A DNA stretch of 64,000 nt from CAZPMT01 sp964587655 (lineage in GTDB: Bacteria; Hydrogenedentota; Hydrogenedentia; Hydrogenedentales; SLHB01): assembly GCA_964587655.1 (NCBI GenBank), contig CAZPMT010000016.1, positions 6,952 through 70,951 of the forward strand, given 5' to 3'. Position numbers and translations under genes: made by a program. This document shows, one piece after another, positions 51,035 through 59,916 of the stretch. The notes under the pieces were generated by a model, which saw only the letters and a list, made by a program, of their open reading frames with translations, ran no database searches and had not been told where the DNA came from. Each line of letters begins with the position of its first letter. Within the stretch, counting starts at the first letter, position 1.

Positions 51035-54000
51035 TTAAGGTTGCGGCCAAGGCCACGTGTCGGCTTTCACGGCCTGGTAGTTTGCATCGAGGTTGGGTTG
51101 GAGAAGGATCAGGGCGGCAATGCGGCGGACCATCTCGGTAAGGTATTCGGCCTCTTCCAGTTTCAGTCCGCGCCCGAGGAGCGGCTTCTCCCGGTAGCTC
51201 AGCCACTTCTTGATCACTTGGTAGCCGCCGATGTGATACTCCCACACCGCCGCGGGCACGTTCGCCCAATAGGCCGTGTTGTTCAGGTAGACGTCCAGGG
51301 CCTTCTCGCCGAACACCTTCCGCAGCCCTTCATCCTTCTGCTTTCTGACTTCACACTTCCCCCTCCCCGGCATGCAGACGCCGTCCTTGCCGACGTGGCC
51401 CCATCCCGCAGTCGCATCGAGATGGCCCTGGCCGGGATCGAGCGTGCCGCCCCCCACCTTTGAGACGACTGCAAGGGACCTCAAACGCGGATCGATCTTC
51501 CCGCATGTGACGCCATGAAGGGGCTTTTCGGGATCGAGCAGCGAGACCACTCGTCGCCCGAGATCGACTGAAGCAAGTAGCGCTTTCTTCGTTGCAGGTA
51601 ACGGAATGCGCGGCCAGTCCTGCCGAATGCCGTCGGCGTTCTCGCTGAGATAGGCCGGGCTGTAACCGATGGCCAGCCCGTGTATCCAGATCAGCCCCGC
51701 CGTGTCGGCGTCGCGCTCCGGATCGCCAATGCCCAAGTGCGCCAGATACTCCCGCGCAGTCTCCGAAAGGTTCGCCCTTGTAACACAGTAGGGTTCGGCC
51801 TCCTCAAAGACACACTGGCCATTCAAGACATCACGCGGGACCTCGCAGCCCTGGCGAAGCAAGATGGGAAAGTGGCGAGCATGTCCGGATATTGAATCAT
51901 AGTCGCAGACACGTGATGAGAAGAAGAAGGGCGGGCCTTCAGGATATTTATCGGCAGTGTCTCTCGTGATGAAATACTTGTTGCCATCGATATTGCTGTG
52001 GGCGAGGAGTTGCGGTGAAGGTCGGGAAAAGAGTGGCGCAATCCCTGCCTCAAGATAGGCAATGCGAACATCAAACGGTTTGAATGGATATGGAACAATC
52101 CTCTGTTCATCAAATCGGGCACACCCTTTCAGAAGCGATCTGCTTTTTGTCGCATCGAATTCCCCGGAAGATTTCATGAATGCTGGCGCTAGGCGAGCGA
52201 TCTCCTCATCCGAAACGCTCTTGTCCAGGTACGGGATAAGCAGTCTGAGTTTCTCTATTTCATCAGGAAACACAATCAGAGAGTTGCCGCGCCGCTCTAT
52301 CGGCCCGTTCAGGGCGTTTTCACCGGAAATCCAAGTGACGAGTGGCCACGACATGTAGTCCCTTGATACCGTTGAGGGCAGGAACGAGTATCGGTTGGCC
52401 CGGGAGGGCTTGGCCTTCTCGTATCTTCGGTCGGTGTTCTTCATGCGCAGGCTGTCGAGCACGTCATGTCGCTTGGAGGCACCCCAGTAGTGCTGGAACC
52501 TGACGACTGGAGTCTTGTCGCGCATACCCTTTCGCACCATGACACATATGGCCGTGCCGACGCGAATACCGACCGAGCTTTGTTCCGTCGAGAAGACGCT
52601 GGGATCCGGGGCGCCGTTAGGCGTGACCTTACCCGTCTCACGGCTGTCGCCGTTCATACAGTCAAACCATAGCTTGTCGAATTCCTCCAAGAACCTCTTG
52701 CGCATGGCCACGAACGAGGGATCGCCGAGATAGGAGAAGTTCGAGATATACGATATGACGCCCTTTCCGCTCTTGGCAATGCGACGTTCGGCGATGCGAA
52801 AGAAGCGGACGTAAAGATCGTCAAGATTGAACTTCTTGATCCCCCAGCCGCCTTGTTCTATCGGCGCAGTCAGGCCCTCCTTATACACATCAACAAGTCC
52901 GCCCTCTTCTTCTGGGCTGGTTCCGGCAAAGGCGTTGTATGGCGGATTGCCGAGGATGACGAGAATGGGGGCCTCCCGCTTTACCTTGTTAGCGGCATCC
53001 CGTTCTTCCATCAGTTCAGGGAACGGCAGAAGATCCTTCGGGTCTTCGAGCGGCTCCCAGCCGGTCAGGGCGTTGGTAAGGTAGACTCCTGCGCGCTGGT
53101 CGCTGTCATGGTCGAGGGGTGCGCCGAGCAGACGCAGCATCAGGCCCAGTTGCAGGTGGGCGATGACGAACGGCGCGGGCAGAATCTCGAATCCGAAGAC
53201 GCGCTCGATGGCAGCCTTCTTGAGCTTCTGCGCGGTGAGTGCGCTGGCGCCTTTCTCGTCGAGCGTCCTGTGAATCCGCTTGAGCGTTTCGACGAGGTAG
53301 GCACCCGTTCCGCAGCAGGGATCGAGGATGACGACATTGTCGTCGGCCAGCCCATCGACGATGTTCAGCTCTTCGCGCAACACGCGGTCGACGCGCTCGA
53401 CCTGGTACCGGATGATCTCGGGCGGCGTGTACCATACGCCGAGTTCCTTCCGCAGATCCGGGTCGTAGGCCTTGAGGAAGGGTTCGTAGAAATACTGGAC
53501 CGCGTGTTCTTCCTCGAACTTCTGGAAGAAGGCCCCGCGATCAACGCGGTTGAGCACCGCAACGGCCCAGTCTAGCACCTCATCGACACCCAGGGGTTTC
53601 AGTCTCGTCGGCGTGGCGATCTGATCAAAAAGACTCTTGATCATCGGCACATGAAGCGTCCAGCCCGCGGCATGCCAGTTAAAGCGGTCGCCGGGTGTCG
53701 GATGGCTGCGCGACCAAAGCACCCACGAGGAGAAGACGCCATAGAAAAGCGTCTGCACGAGGGTGGCGCGGAAGAAATGCGCCCCCTTATCACCCTCGAA
53801 CTTCATCCCGAGCGCTTCTTCCAGGCCTTTCTTCAGGCCGTCGAGGGCCGGCAGATCGGCGGCTTCTTCCACGCGATGGCGGGCTTCTCGCGCGTAGGAC
53901 GCCAGAAACCAAGCGAGGTCTTCGGGGGAAGTCAGCATCGCCGCATGGAGCATGACACGACTGAGAAACTCGACGAGTCGCTCTCCTTGCTCATCGGCGG

Positions 54001-54478
54001 CCTTCCGGCAGTGGGACAGCATCTCCAGAAACGCCGCCTCAGACTGCGCCATCCGATAGATTTCCAGGCGGACGGGCTTGCCCGCCTCATCCCGGCCGAC
54101 GAGGACAAAATCGCGGTAGTTGGTCACGAGAACCAGGCCGTACTTATCCCAGTACTTTGAGACTTGCCCGCCCTTCGCCCTCACAAACGAATCGTCGGAC
54201 CAGCGCTTGACCTCGACGACACCCCGTTCAGGCTGCGTTCCTGACACGGGCTCTTCGTCCTTCGCGCGCTGAAACTGATTCGCCGCATAGAGGCCAAAGT
54301 CGGGAGAACCCGCGCCCGTATTCTTCAGTTGCGGCACACACCGGACTTTCGGCTTAAGCTTCCCGCCTATCTCATTGAGCAGGCCTTCCAACGCGCCATA
54401 ATACGAAGTCTCAGGCACAGCCCCACCGGTGGAGTGGATACGAGCCAGATGGCTGAGATATGTTTCAACAGGATGCAC
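51035..54478 (-). CDS. Single-chain restriction endonuclease-N6 adenine methyltransferase (type IIG/ISP-like)
   Basis: 1147 aa from a GTG four bases after GGAGG. The N-terminal PD-(D/E)xK nuclease is SPDFGLY (D60) with GVVEVKR (E89, K91). The helical connector is followed by methyltransferase motif I VVILDPCCGTGAYLVETL (about residue 387) and the catalytic NPPY in ILGNPPYNAF (about 508). The C-terminal half should hold the target-recognition domain. No helicase is present, so it is IIG-like rather than ISP proper. It lies 95 bp after the 308-aa partner gene on the same strand. Confidence 0.88.
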   Translation of the reverse strand: MHPVETYLSHLARIHSTGGAVPETSYYGALEGLLNEIGGKLKPKVRCVPQLKNTGAGSPDFGLYAANQFQRAKDEEPVSGTQPERGVVEVKRWSDDSFVRAKGGQVSKYWDKYGLVLVTNYRDFVLVGRDEAGKPVRLEIYRMAQSEAAFLEMLSHCRKAADEQGERLVEFLSRVMLHAAMLTSPEDLAWFLASYAREARHRVEEAADLPALDGLKKGLEEALGMKFEGDKGAHFFRATLVQTLFYGVFSSWVLWSRSHPTPGDRFNWHAAGWTLHVPMIKSLFDQIATPTRLKPLGVDEVLDWAVAVLNRVDRGAFFQKFEEEHAVQYFYEPFLKAYDPDLRKELGVWYTPPEIIRYQVERVDRVLREELNIVDGLADDNVVILDPCCGTGAYLVETLKRIHRTLDEKGASALTAQKLKKAAIERVFGFEILPAPFVIAHLQLGLMLRLLGAPLDHDSDQRAGVYLTNALTGWEPLEDPKDLLPFPELMEERDAANKVKREAPILVILGNPPYNAFAGTSPEEEGGLVDVYKEGLTAPIEQGGWGIKKFNLDDLYVRFFRIAERRIAKSGKGVISYISNFSYLGDPSFVAMRKRFLEEFDKLWFDCMNGDSRETGKVTPNGAPDPSVFSTEQSSVGIRVGTAICVMVRKGMRDKTPVVRFQHYWGASKRHDVLDSLRMKNTDRRYEKAKPSRANRYSFLPSTVSRDYMSWPLVTWISGENALNGPIERRGNSLIVFPDEIEKLRLLIPYLDKSVSDEEIARLAPAFMKSSGEFDATKSRSLLKGCARFDEQRIVPYPFKPFDVRIAYLEAGIAPLFSRPSPQLLAHSNIDGNKYFITRDTADKYPEGPPFFFSSRVCDYDSISGHARHFPILLRQGCEVPRDVLNGQCVFEEAEPYCVTRANLSETAREYLAHLGIGDPERDADTAGLIWIHGLAIGYSPAYLSENADGIRQDWPRIPLPATKKALLASVDLGRRVVSLLDPEKPLHGVTCGKIDPRLRSLAVVSKVGGGTLDPGQGHLDATAGWGHVGKDGVCMPGRGKCEVRKQKDEGLRKVFGEKALDVYLNNTAYWANVPAAVWEYHIGGYQVIKKWLSYREKPLLGRGLKLEEAEYLTEMVRRIAALILLQPNLDANYQAVKADTWPWPQP

Positions 54479-54573
54479 GCATCCTCCAGTCTTCCTACTG
54501 CTTCTTGCGTTCCAACATCACGCTTCTTTTTGCGGGAGCCGCTAGGTGAGGGTACAGCAAGGTCAACAGATCG

Positions 54574-55500
54574 TCACACTTTTTTCAACTCAAGGAGGTG
54601 GTACCTAATTGTTTCCTTGTCCGTCGAATAACTGACAGAGGAGGTTTTCCGGACCGTTGCCGAATAGATCCGCGGCAACTCAACAGTATACTCGGCCCCA
54701 ATGCTTTCCGACATGCTTCCTCGAATCTCGTCCGCTTCCTCGAAGGTCATGTGAAAGGTATGCCTCTCTGTGTCCGCGCCTACAAGAGTCCCTTTGATCT
54801 CCAAGACCTTTTCTTCGGTATCGCTAGTCTCCTCGATTGCACGCTGCAAGCTCCGCATGTGCTCGGCATTGGCGCGGATGCCAACAATTTCCTCCTCTTC
54901 TCGGAGCCACTTTATATCAGCACCTGTCCCCGCTGCGACGTGGTCACCGACCCATTTGGAAAAAGCGACGACGGATGCGGCGCCGAGTTCATTTGCGAAG
55001 TTGTGGACTTGATCGCTGCTCTCGGCTCGCAGCATTTCCACTGTCTTGCGCATCGCCAACTGGAGGTCATTGTCGAGGAGCATTCGCTCGCTAGGAAGAG
55101 TGAGGGCCACGCCGACAGATCCAGTAAACGAAAACGCGAAGCTAAGCGTGGAGTCATTGACTATCTCCGGGGCAATATGGGCGCGCCGCTTTGGGCCGCT
55201 TTTCAGAGCGTCGTATACCGTTGAAAACCACCTCTGAAAGTCACTAAGGGCGTTCCCGACTGCAAGTACGGCGTAGTCTGCACTGTCCTCCAAAAAAATG
55301 CGGTATGAGCAGACATCGAGGTGTTCCCTGTGTGCCTGGCTCAAGAACTGTGTTTCAAGTTCTGCCGCTCGCTTAGAAAGAGATCCGAGAGTGGCCAGGA
55401 TTGTCGCATCATCAGGATCTTCTATCAGGAACGCCTCTGTTCTTCTTATTATCGCCTGCGTGTCGCTCAGTTTCTGAACTATGTCGAGTAGATCGCTCAT
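54574..55500 (-). CDS. Uncharacterised partner of the nucleotidyltransferase-like protein
   Basis: 308 aa whose ATG shares one base with the preceding gene's stop (TGATG), so translation is coupled. The N-terminal 50 residues look helical (SDLLDIVQKLSDTQAIIRRT). A middle domain has YRIFLEDSADYAVLAVGNAL, SDFQRWFSTVYDALKSGPKR and FAFSFTGSVGVALTLPSE. The C-terminal region is beta-rich (TFEEADEIRGSMSE). I recall similar proteins only as hypothetical. Position between a nucleotidyltransferase-like gene and a restriction enzyme suggests a defence or toxin-antitoxin role. Confidence 0.7.
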   Translation of the reverse strand: MSDLLDIVQKLSDTQAIIRRTEAFLIEDPDDATILATLGSLSKRAAELETQFLSQAHREHLDVCSYRIFLEDSADYAVLAVGNALSDFQRWFSTVYDALKSGPKRRAHIAPEIVNDSTLSFAFSFTGSVGVALTLPSERMLLDNDLQLAMRKTVEMLRAESSDQVHNFANELGAASVVAFSKWVGDHVAAGTGADIKWLREEEEIVGIRANAEHMRSLQRAIEETSDTEEKVLEIKGTLVGADTERHTFHMTFEEADEIRGSMSESIGAEYTVELPRIYSATVRKTSSVSYSTDKETIRYHLLELKKV

Positions 55501-55985
55501 CAGTTCATTCCTGTCTTTACCACGGCAATTCCTTTGAAATCGTTGCCTCTGCTGAATCCAAACTGCTTGAGCCAATAGGCATGCCACTCATTGCCGAGGA
55601 CAGCCCGCCTGTCTCCATCAGGATACACGAAAAAAAAGTAGCTGTCGCAGAGATGCGCGTTCCTCAGATTCTGTCCGATCCAGTGTATAGTGGCCCTTTG
55701 CTCATCCGCCCCAGACTCGTAAGCCGCAACGGGTACTCTGAGTACAATATCCGAATCGTTCGGGTTGAGCTTCTCCGTGAGAAAGCTGCCGTCTATCCAG
55801 ATCTCCACGGCAATCCTTACGTCCTCAATACGTGCAATAATAACCTCCAGCCCCTCCATGATATGCTCACGCGTCTTCGAATGAGGGAAACGATCTACGC
55901 AAAGAGCACGGAGTTCAGGTAGCGACATCTCATGAAGCCCGATCGGCAGCAGCGGGGGGTGTTCAGCTTGTGGGCTAACTGGCAC
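55500..55985 (-). CDS. Minimal nucleotidyltransferase-like protein (DUF6932-like)
   Basis: 161 aa from a GTG. The MNT-type motif G-S-x9-D-x-D is exact: WIDGSFLTEKLNPNDSDIVL with GS at 66-67, D77 and D79. The lead-in HPPLLPIGLHEMSLPELRAL resembles the DUF6932 family. Such domains transfer nucleotides (often AMP) to proteins or RNA and are frequent in toxin-antitoxin and defence loci. It is the first gene of a minus-strand set with the 308-aa protein and the restriction enzyme. A 19-bp palindrome lies about 90 bp upstream. Confidence 0.75.
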   Translation of the reverse strand: MPVSPQAEHPPLLPIGLHEMSLPELRALCVDRFPHSKTREHIMEGLEVIIARIEDVRIAVEIWIDGSFLTEKLNPNDSDIVLRVPVAAYESGADEQRATIHWIGQNLRNAHLCDSYFFFVYPDGDRRAVLGNEWHAYWLKQFGFSRGNDFKGIAVVKTGMN

Positions 55986-56473
55986 TCTTCATTTTCTCCC
56001 AGCCTAACAACGACCCCTACAGCGTACAAAACGGGAAAGACTGACTGTTTCCATCACCTCTTCAACTCCCCTCCATGATAACGTATCATGGGGCGTGTGG
56101 ACTCTCCATCTCTGACTGTGCGGCCATTGCCTGCCTCTGTTTCGTCCGGTGGCGTTAGTCTGCCATAGCGTACCTTAATTCGCAAGGGATCGTTCGAGCA
56201 CCTCCGGAAGATTGAACTGTTCCGCCTCGGGCTCGCTGTGGTATCCTGAGTTGCCTTTGAACCAAGAAACGGCAGTAGGCGTCAGAAGGAGGGCGAGTTA
56301 CGTGAAGAGGGCGGCTTAGCATTTGGGTGAAGCATCGAACCGTCTCCCGCAGGACGTAACCTGCGCGCGGCCAACATTCTGACTCCTGTCTCCTGACTCC
56401 TGACGGCCTTATTCGGGTTGAACCGGCGGCCCTTGTGAAACGCGGCATTTACGCGAAGGAAGCCCTCACACGC
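55986..56473. other. Intergenic region with palindrome and CTGACTCCTG repeat, no gene seen
   Basis: 488 bp between divergent units. 56073-56091 is CCATGATA-ACG-TATCATGG, a possible operator for the minus-strand defence genes. 56377-56404 holds units of CTGACTCCTG/CTGTCTCCTG like those at 49887-49925, followed in both places by an ATTC-GGTT sequence. I see no open frame with family similarity. Confidence 0.55.
56073..56091. promoter_or_regulatory. 19-bp palindrome, operator candidate
   Basis: Perfect 8-bp arms CCATGATA and TATCATGG around ACG. It is located about 90 bp upstream of the GTG of the nucleotidyltransferase-like gene. Its size and symmetry suit a dimeric repressor site, but no regulator gene is adjacent. 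Confidence 0.4.
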
Positions 56474-57385
56474 ATGTCTTCGAGTGCACGCCATGGCGCG
56501 ACGCGGAAGCATCTGCACCAGGCCGCGGCCTCCTTAATCCTCTGCGGTCCCGCCGTGCTCTTGTACGCGGGCTTCATTGTCTTTCCAGCGATCCTGGGAT
56601 TCGCGTACAGTCTGACGGACTGGTCCGGATGGACCACCTCGCCGAATTACACCGGCCTCGATAACTTCCGGGAACTCGCTCAGGACGGGCGATTCTTCGA
56701 CGCGATCCGGTTCACGTTGTTCGAGACCGTGCTCATCGTCGTGTTCTTCTCGTTCGGCTCGATGCTGCTCGCGGTATTGCTGGACAAGCTGCGGGTCCTC
56801 AAGGGGCTGATCCGCGGACTCTTCTTCTATCCGTACGTGCTGAGCATTCTGGTCAGCGCGCTCTTGTTTCAGTACATGGCCAACTACCGCGAGGGGGCCG
56901 TCAACACGCTTCTGCGCGCGATGCATCTTGAAGCCCTCGCGCAGGATTGGATGGGAGATACTCGTCTCGTCGCCTATTTCATCTTTGCCCTCGTCGCATG
57001 GAACGGCCTCGGCTTCTTCACAACGGTCTACCTCGCTAACCTGCAAACGATCCCGACCGAACTTTACGAGGCCGCGCGGATCGACGGCGCGGGCGCGGTA
57101 CGCGTGTTTACGCGGATCCAGTTTCCCATGCTCCTGCCGACGCTGACGACAAACTCCGTGCTCGCCCTCATCACGGGCATCAACCTCTTCCCGCAGATCG
57201 TCGTCACGACGCAGGGCGGACCGGGGTGGCGCACCTTCACCGTCGGATATTACATCTTCCATCTCGGCGTGCTGAGCAACCGCCAGGGCTATGCCGCCGC
57301 CGTGTCGTTCGTGACCTTCGCAGCATTGGTCATCATCGCCGCCGTCCAAGTCTCGCTCTTGCGCAAGAGGGAGGTCAGCCTATGA
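56474..57385 (+). CDS. Sugar ABC transporter permease, MalF/UgpA type
   Basis: 303 aa from the ATG at 56474 (a GTG at 56435 is an alternative, AAGGAAG lies between). Six helices starting SLILCGPAVLLYAGFIVFPA. The lead FAYSLTDWSGWTTSPNYTGL is typical of carbohydrate permeases, and the EAA loop is ELYEAARIDGAGAVRVFTRI. It is followed by the MalG-type subunit with a 4-bp overlap. No binding-protein or ATPase gene is adjacent, so those subunits must be elsewhere. Confidence 0.9.
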   Translation: MSSSARHGATRKHLHQAAASLILCGPAVLLYAGFIVFPAILGFAYSLTDWSGWTTSPNYTGLDNFRELAQDGRFFDAIRFTLFETVLIVVFFSFGSMLLAVLLDKLRVLKGLIRGLFFYPYVLSILVSALLFQYMANYREGAVNTLLRAMHLEALAQDWMGDTRLVAYFIFALVAWNGLGFFTTVYLANLQTIPTELYEAARIDGAGAVRVFTRIQFPMLLPTLTTNSVLALITGINLFPQIVVTTQGGPGWRTFTVGYYIFHLGVLSNRQGYAAAVSFVTFAALVIIAAVQVSLLRKREVSL

Positions 57386-58218
57386 TGGCGCACTCCCGCA
57401 AACGCCGCCGCTTTCCCTACCTCGAGATCCTATTGCTGGCCGTGGGACTGCTGTTCGTTTCACCGTGCTTCATCGCGCTCCTGAATTCGTTCAAGACCTT
57501 GCGCGAGATCGTGCTGTCGCCGCTCGCCCTGCCGGACAAGCTCGCCTTCGAGAACTACACCTATCTCTTCACCGGCGTGAAGCTCGCGAAACCGATGGCC
57601 AACAGTTTCCTGATGTGCATCGCGGTCATTGTGTGCCTCATCACCACCGCCCCGATGGCCGCGTACTCCCTCATGCGACGCAGGATGGCCACCGGCAGAT
57701 TTCTGCGCGTAGCCTTCCTTGCGGGACTCACCATTCCTTTTCAGATCATCATGGTCCCGCTGCTCCAGGAGTTCCGGATGCTTCATATCCAGTTCAGTTA
57801 CTTGGCGCTGCTCATCCATTACGTTTCGTGGGGCCTGCCCCTGTGCATCTTCATTTACAGCGGCTTCATGTCGACGATTCCAAAGGAACTCGAGGAATCC
57901 GCTGCAATCGACGGCTGCGGCCCCGTCTCGACCTTCTGGCGCATCATCTTCCCTCTCCTGATGCCGTGCACCGTCACGGTGATCATCTTCTGGGGGTTGT
58001 GGATTTGGAACGACTTCATGCAGGCGTTTATCATCATGGGCACGTCGAAAGGCCAATTGGTGTTCGTGCAGTTGTGGCGTTTCCTGTCGGACAAGTACGT
58101 CAAGAACTGGAACTACATCTTCGCTGGCGTAGTCGTGTTGTCGGCCCCGGTGACGATTTTGTACCTGCTCATGCAGCGCCGTTTCATAAAGGGCCTGACC
58201 GCGGGCGCGATCAAATGA
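57382..58218 (+). CDS. Sugar ABC transporter permease, MalG/UgpE type
   Basis: 278 aa from the ATG overlapping the upstream stop (ATGA). Family features are the early LLFVSPCFIALLNSFKTLRE and the segment LAFENYTYLF. The EAA loop is ELEESAAIDGCGPVSTFWRI, and the WNDFMQAFIIM block and closing LLMQRRFIKGLTAGAIK are standard. It completes a permease pair. The enolase-superfamily gene follows 15 bp later, suggesting that the imported sugar or sugar acid is processed by the enzymes encoded next. Confidence 0.92.
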   Translation: MMAHSRKRRRFPYLEILLLAVGLLFVSPCFIALLNSFKTLREIVLSPLALPDKLAFENYTYLFTGVKLAKPMANSFLMCIAVIVCLITTAPMAAYSLMRRRMATGRFLRVAFLAGLTIPFQIIMVPLLQEFRMLHIQFSYLALLIHYVSWGLPLCIFIYSGFMSTIPKELEESAAIDGCGPVSTFWRIIFPLLMPCTVTVIIFWGLWIWNDFMQAFIIMGTSKGQLVFVQLWRFLSDKYVKNWNYIFAGVVVLSAPVTILYLLMQRRFIKGLTAGAIK

Positions 58219-58233
58219 AAGGAGAGAGCCGTG

Positions 58234-59676
58234 ATGGGGAAGCCGACCGACGTGTACCCCAAGGGCGCGTCGCTTTATTTCCTGCCCGTCGAGACGCGCG
58301 TGCCGTTGAAGTTCGGAACTGAAACGCTCACGCACCTCACCTGCGCGCGGGTTCGCATGCGCGTCGAAGACACGTTCGGACACGCCGCCGAGGGCTGGGG
58401 AGAAACCCCGCTGAGCGTGCAATGGGTCTGGCCCGGTTCGCTGACGTATGACGAGCGCCACGAGGCCCTGAAGAATTTCTCCGTGCGCCTTGCCGAAGCA
58501 TGGTCGTCGTTCAACACCGGCGGCCACCCCATCGAGGCCGGCCACGCCTTCATCAAGAAGCGCCTGACGAAGCTCCTCGACCAGTTCAACCGCGAACGCG
58601 GCGCGAAGGAGCCCATGCCGTGGCTCGCGGCCCTCGTGTGTTGTTCCCCATTCGACCTCGCGCTCCACGACGCGTACGGGATACTGCATAATCGCTCCGT
58701 TTACGACACATACAACGCGGAGTTCATGTCCCACGACCTCTCGCATTACCTCACGCCCGCCGCCGGCGTCAACGTATCCTTCGCGGGGAAGTATCCCGCC
58801 GATTTCCTCGTGTTCCCGCGCCCGAACGCGATACCCGCCTGGCACCTCGTCGGCGGAAAGGACAAGCTCGACGACTCGGAACTCGACGGCTCGGAACCGA
58901 GCGACGGTTATCCCTTCTTGCTCGGCGACTGGATAGATCGCGACGGGATCAAGTGCCTCAAGGTCAAACTCCGCGGCGACGACGCCACAGTTTGTCAAAC
59001 GGAGACAAACTGTGAGTGGGACTATGCGCGACTGGTGCGAGTGGGCGAGATCGGCATCGCCCACGGCGCCGACTGGTTGAGTTCCGACTTCAACAGCACC
59101 GTGAAAGACCCGGCGTACGTGAACGCCATTTTGGATCGCCTCGTCAAGGAGCATCCCCGCATCTACGGCATGATCCTCTACGTCGAGCAGCCGTTTCCCT
59201 ACGAACTCGAAGAACACCGGATCGACGTACACAGCGTTTCCGCGCGTAAGCCGCTGTTCATGGACGAAAGCGCGCACGACTGGGAACTTGTCAAACTCGG
59301 CCGCACGCTCGGCTGGACCGGCGTCGCACTCAAGACCTGCAAGACCCAAACCGGCGCGCTCCTCACGCTCTGCTGGGCAAAGGCCCACGGCATGACCCTC
59401 ATGGTCCAGGATCTGACGAACCCCATGCTCGCGCAGATCCCGCACGTCCTCCTGGCCGCCCACGCCGGCACCATCATGGGCGTCGAGACCAACAGCATGC
59501 AGTTCTATCCCGCCGCGTCGCTGATCGAGGCCGCCGTACACCCCGGCATCTATCAACGCCGCAACGGACGGATCGATCTCTCAACGATAAACGGTCCCGG
59601 CTTCGGCTACGCTGTCGAGAAGATGAAACGACAACTCCCTGAACCTGCATTCAACTCGATAAGATCCACAACGTGA
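58234..59676 (+). CDS. Enolase-superfamily sugar-acid dehydratase-like enzyme, carries an in-frame family D palindrome
   Basis: 480 aa (ATG at 58234; GTG one codon earlier) behind GGAGAG. The barrel has the K-x-K pair in GIKCLKVKLRG, metal ligands in SSDFNST (Asp), YVEQPFPYE (Glu) and FMDESAHDW (Glu), and a Lys-containing ALKTCKTQTG strand, as in MR/MLE-type dehydratases. The 29-bp palindrome at 58986-59014 encodes TVCQTETNC, inserted between RGDDA and EWDYARLV, directly after the catalytic KxK strand. It likely dehydrates a sugar acid imported by the upstream permeases. Confidence 0.82.
   Translation: MGKPTDVYPKGASLYFLPVETRVPLKFGTETLTHLTCARVRMRVEDTFGHAAEGWGETPLSVQWVWPGSLTYDERHEALKNFSVRLAEAWSSFNTGGHPIEAGHAFIKKRLTKLLDQFNRERGAKEPMPWLAALVCCSPFDLALHDAYGILHNRSVYDTYNAEFMSHDLSHYLTPAAGVNVSFAGKYPADFLVFPRPNAIPAWHLVGGKDKLDDSELDGSEPSDGYPFLLGDWIDRDGIKCLKVKLRGDDATVCQTETNCEWDYARLVRVGEIGIAHGADWLSSDFNSTVKDPAYVNAILDRLVKEHPRIYGMILYVEQPFPYELEEHRIDVHSVSARKPLFMDESAHDWELVKLGRTLGWTGVALKTCKTQTGALLTLCWAKAHGMTLMVQDLTNPMLAQIPHVLLAAHAGTIMGVETNSMQFYPAASLIEAAVHPGIYQRRNGRIDLSTINGPGFGYAVEKMKRQLPEPAFNSIRSTT
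58986..59014. repeat. Family D 29-bp palindrome, copy 3 (inside CDS, phase 3)
   Basis: Perfect arms CACAGTTTGTC / GACAAACTGTG around the loop AAACGGA. The first base is codon position 3 of the enolase-superfamily gene. The segment looks like an added loop between two conserved blocks (KVKLRGDDA and EWDYARLV). Confidence 0.95.
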
Positions 59677-59734
59677 CGCAAATCTCGCGCGTAAGACTCG
59701 AGACCGCAGTGCAGAACCTGCGCCGTGTGGTTCC

Positions 59735-59838
59735 GTGGCTCCGTGGCCGCGGCGTCCTCGCCGCGTTTCTGCGCACACACCTTGCGTCAAGCGGTCCTTG
59801 ACGAAAACGCGGCGAGGACGCCGCGGCCACGGAGCCAC
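59735..59838. repeat. Family B two-hairpin element with 34-bp perfect arms
   Basis: 59735-59768 and 59805-59838 are exact reverse complements (GTGGCTCCGTGGCCGCGG and onward), separated by 36 bp containing GCGTCAAGCGGTCCTTGACG. Each arm contains the CGCGGCG/CGCCGCG hairpin. It is the most complete copy of the family also seen at 22160-22240 and, as a half, at 9325-9393. A short related hairpin (GCGGCGGGGACGCCGC) is at 62766-62781. Confidence 0.9.
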
Positions 59839-59916
59839 ACGAATCGTGGCGGATTTGCCGTGCTTGCCTTCCGCTGAACGGCCCTGATATCATGCGGTGT
59901 GGCTAAGAGCGGTCAT

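Noticed and set aside
57460..59556. 698-aa minus-strand open frame
   Set aside because: It is antisense to the permease and enolase-superfamily genes, which have clear motifs and ribosome sites.
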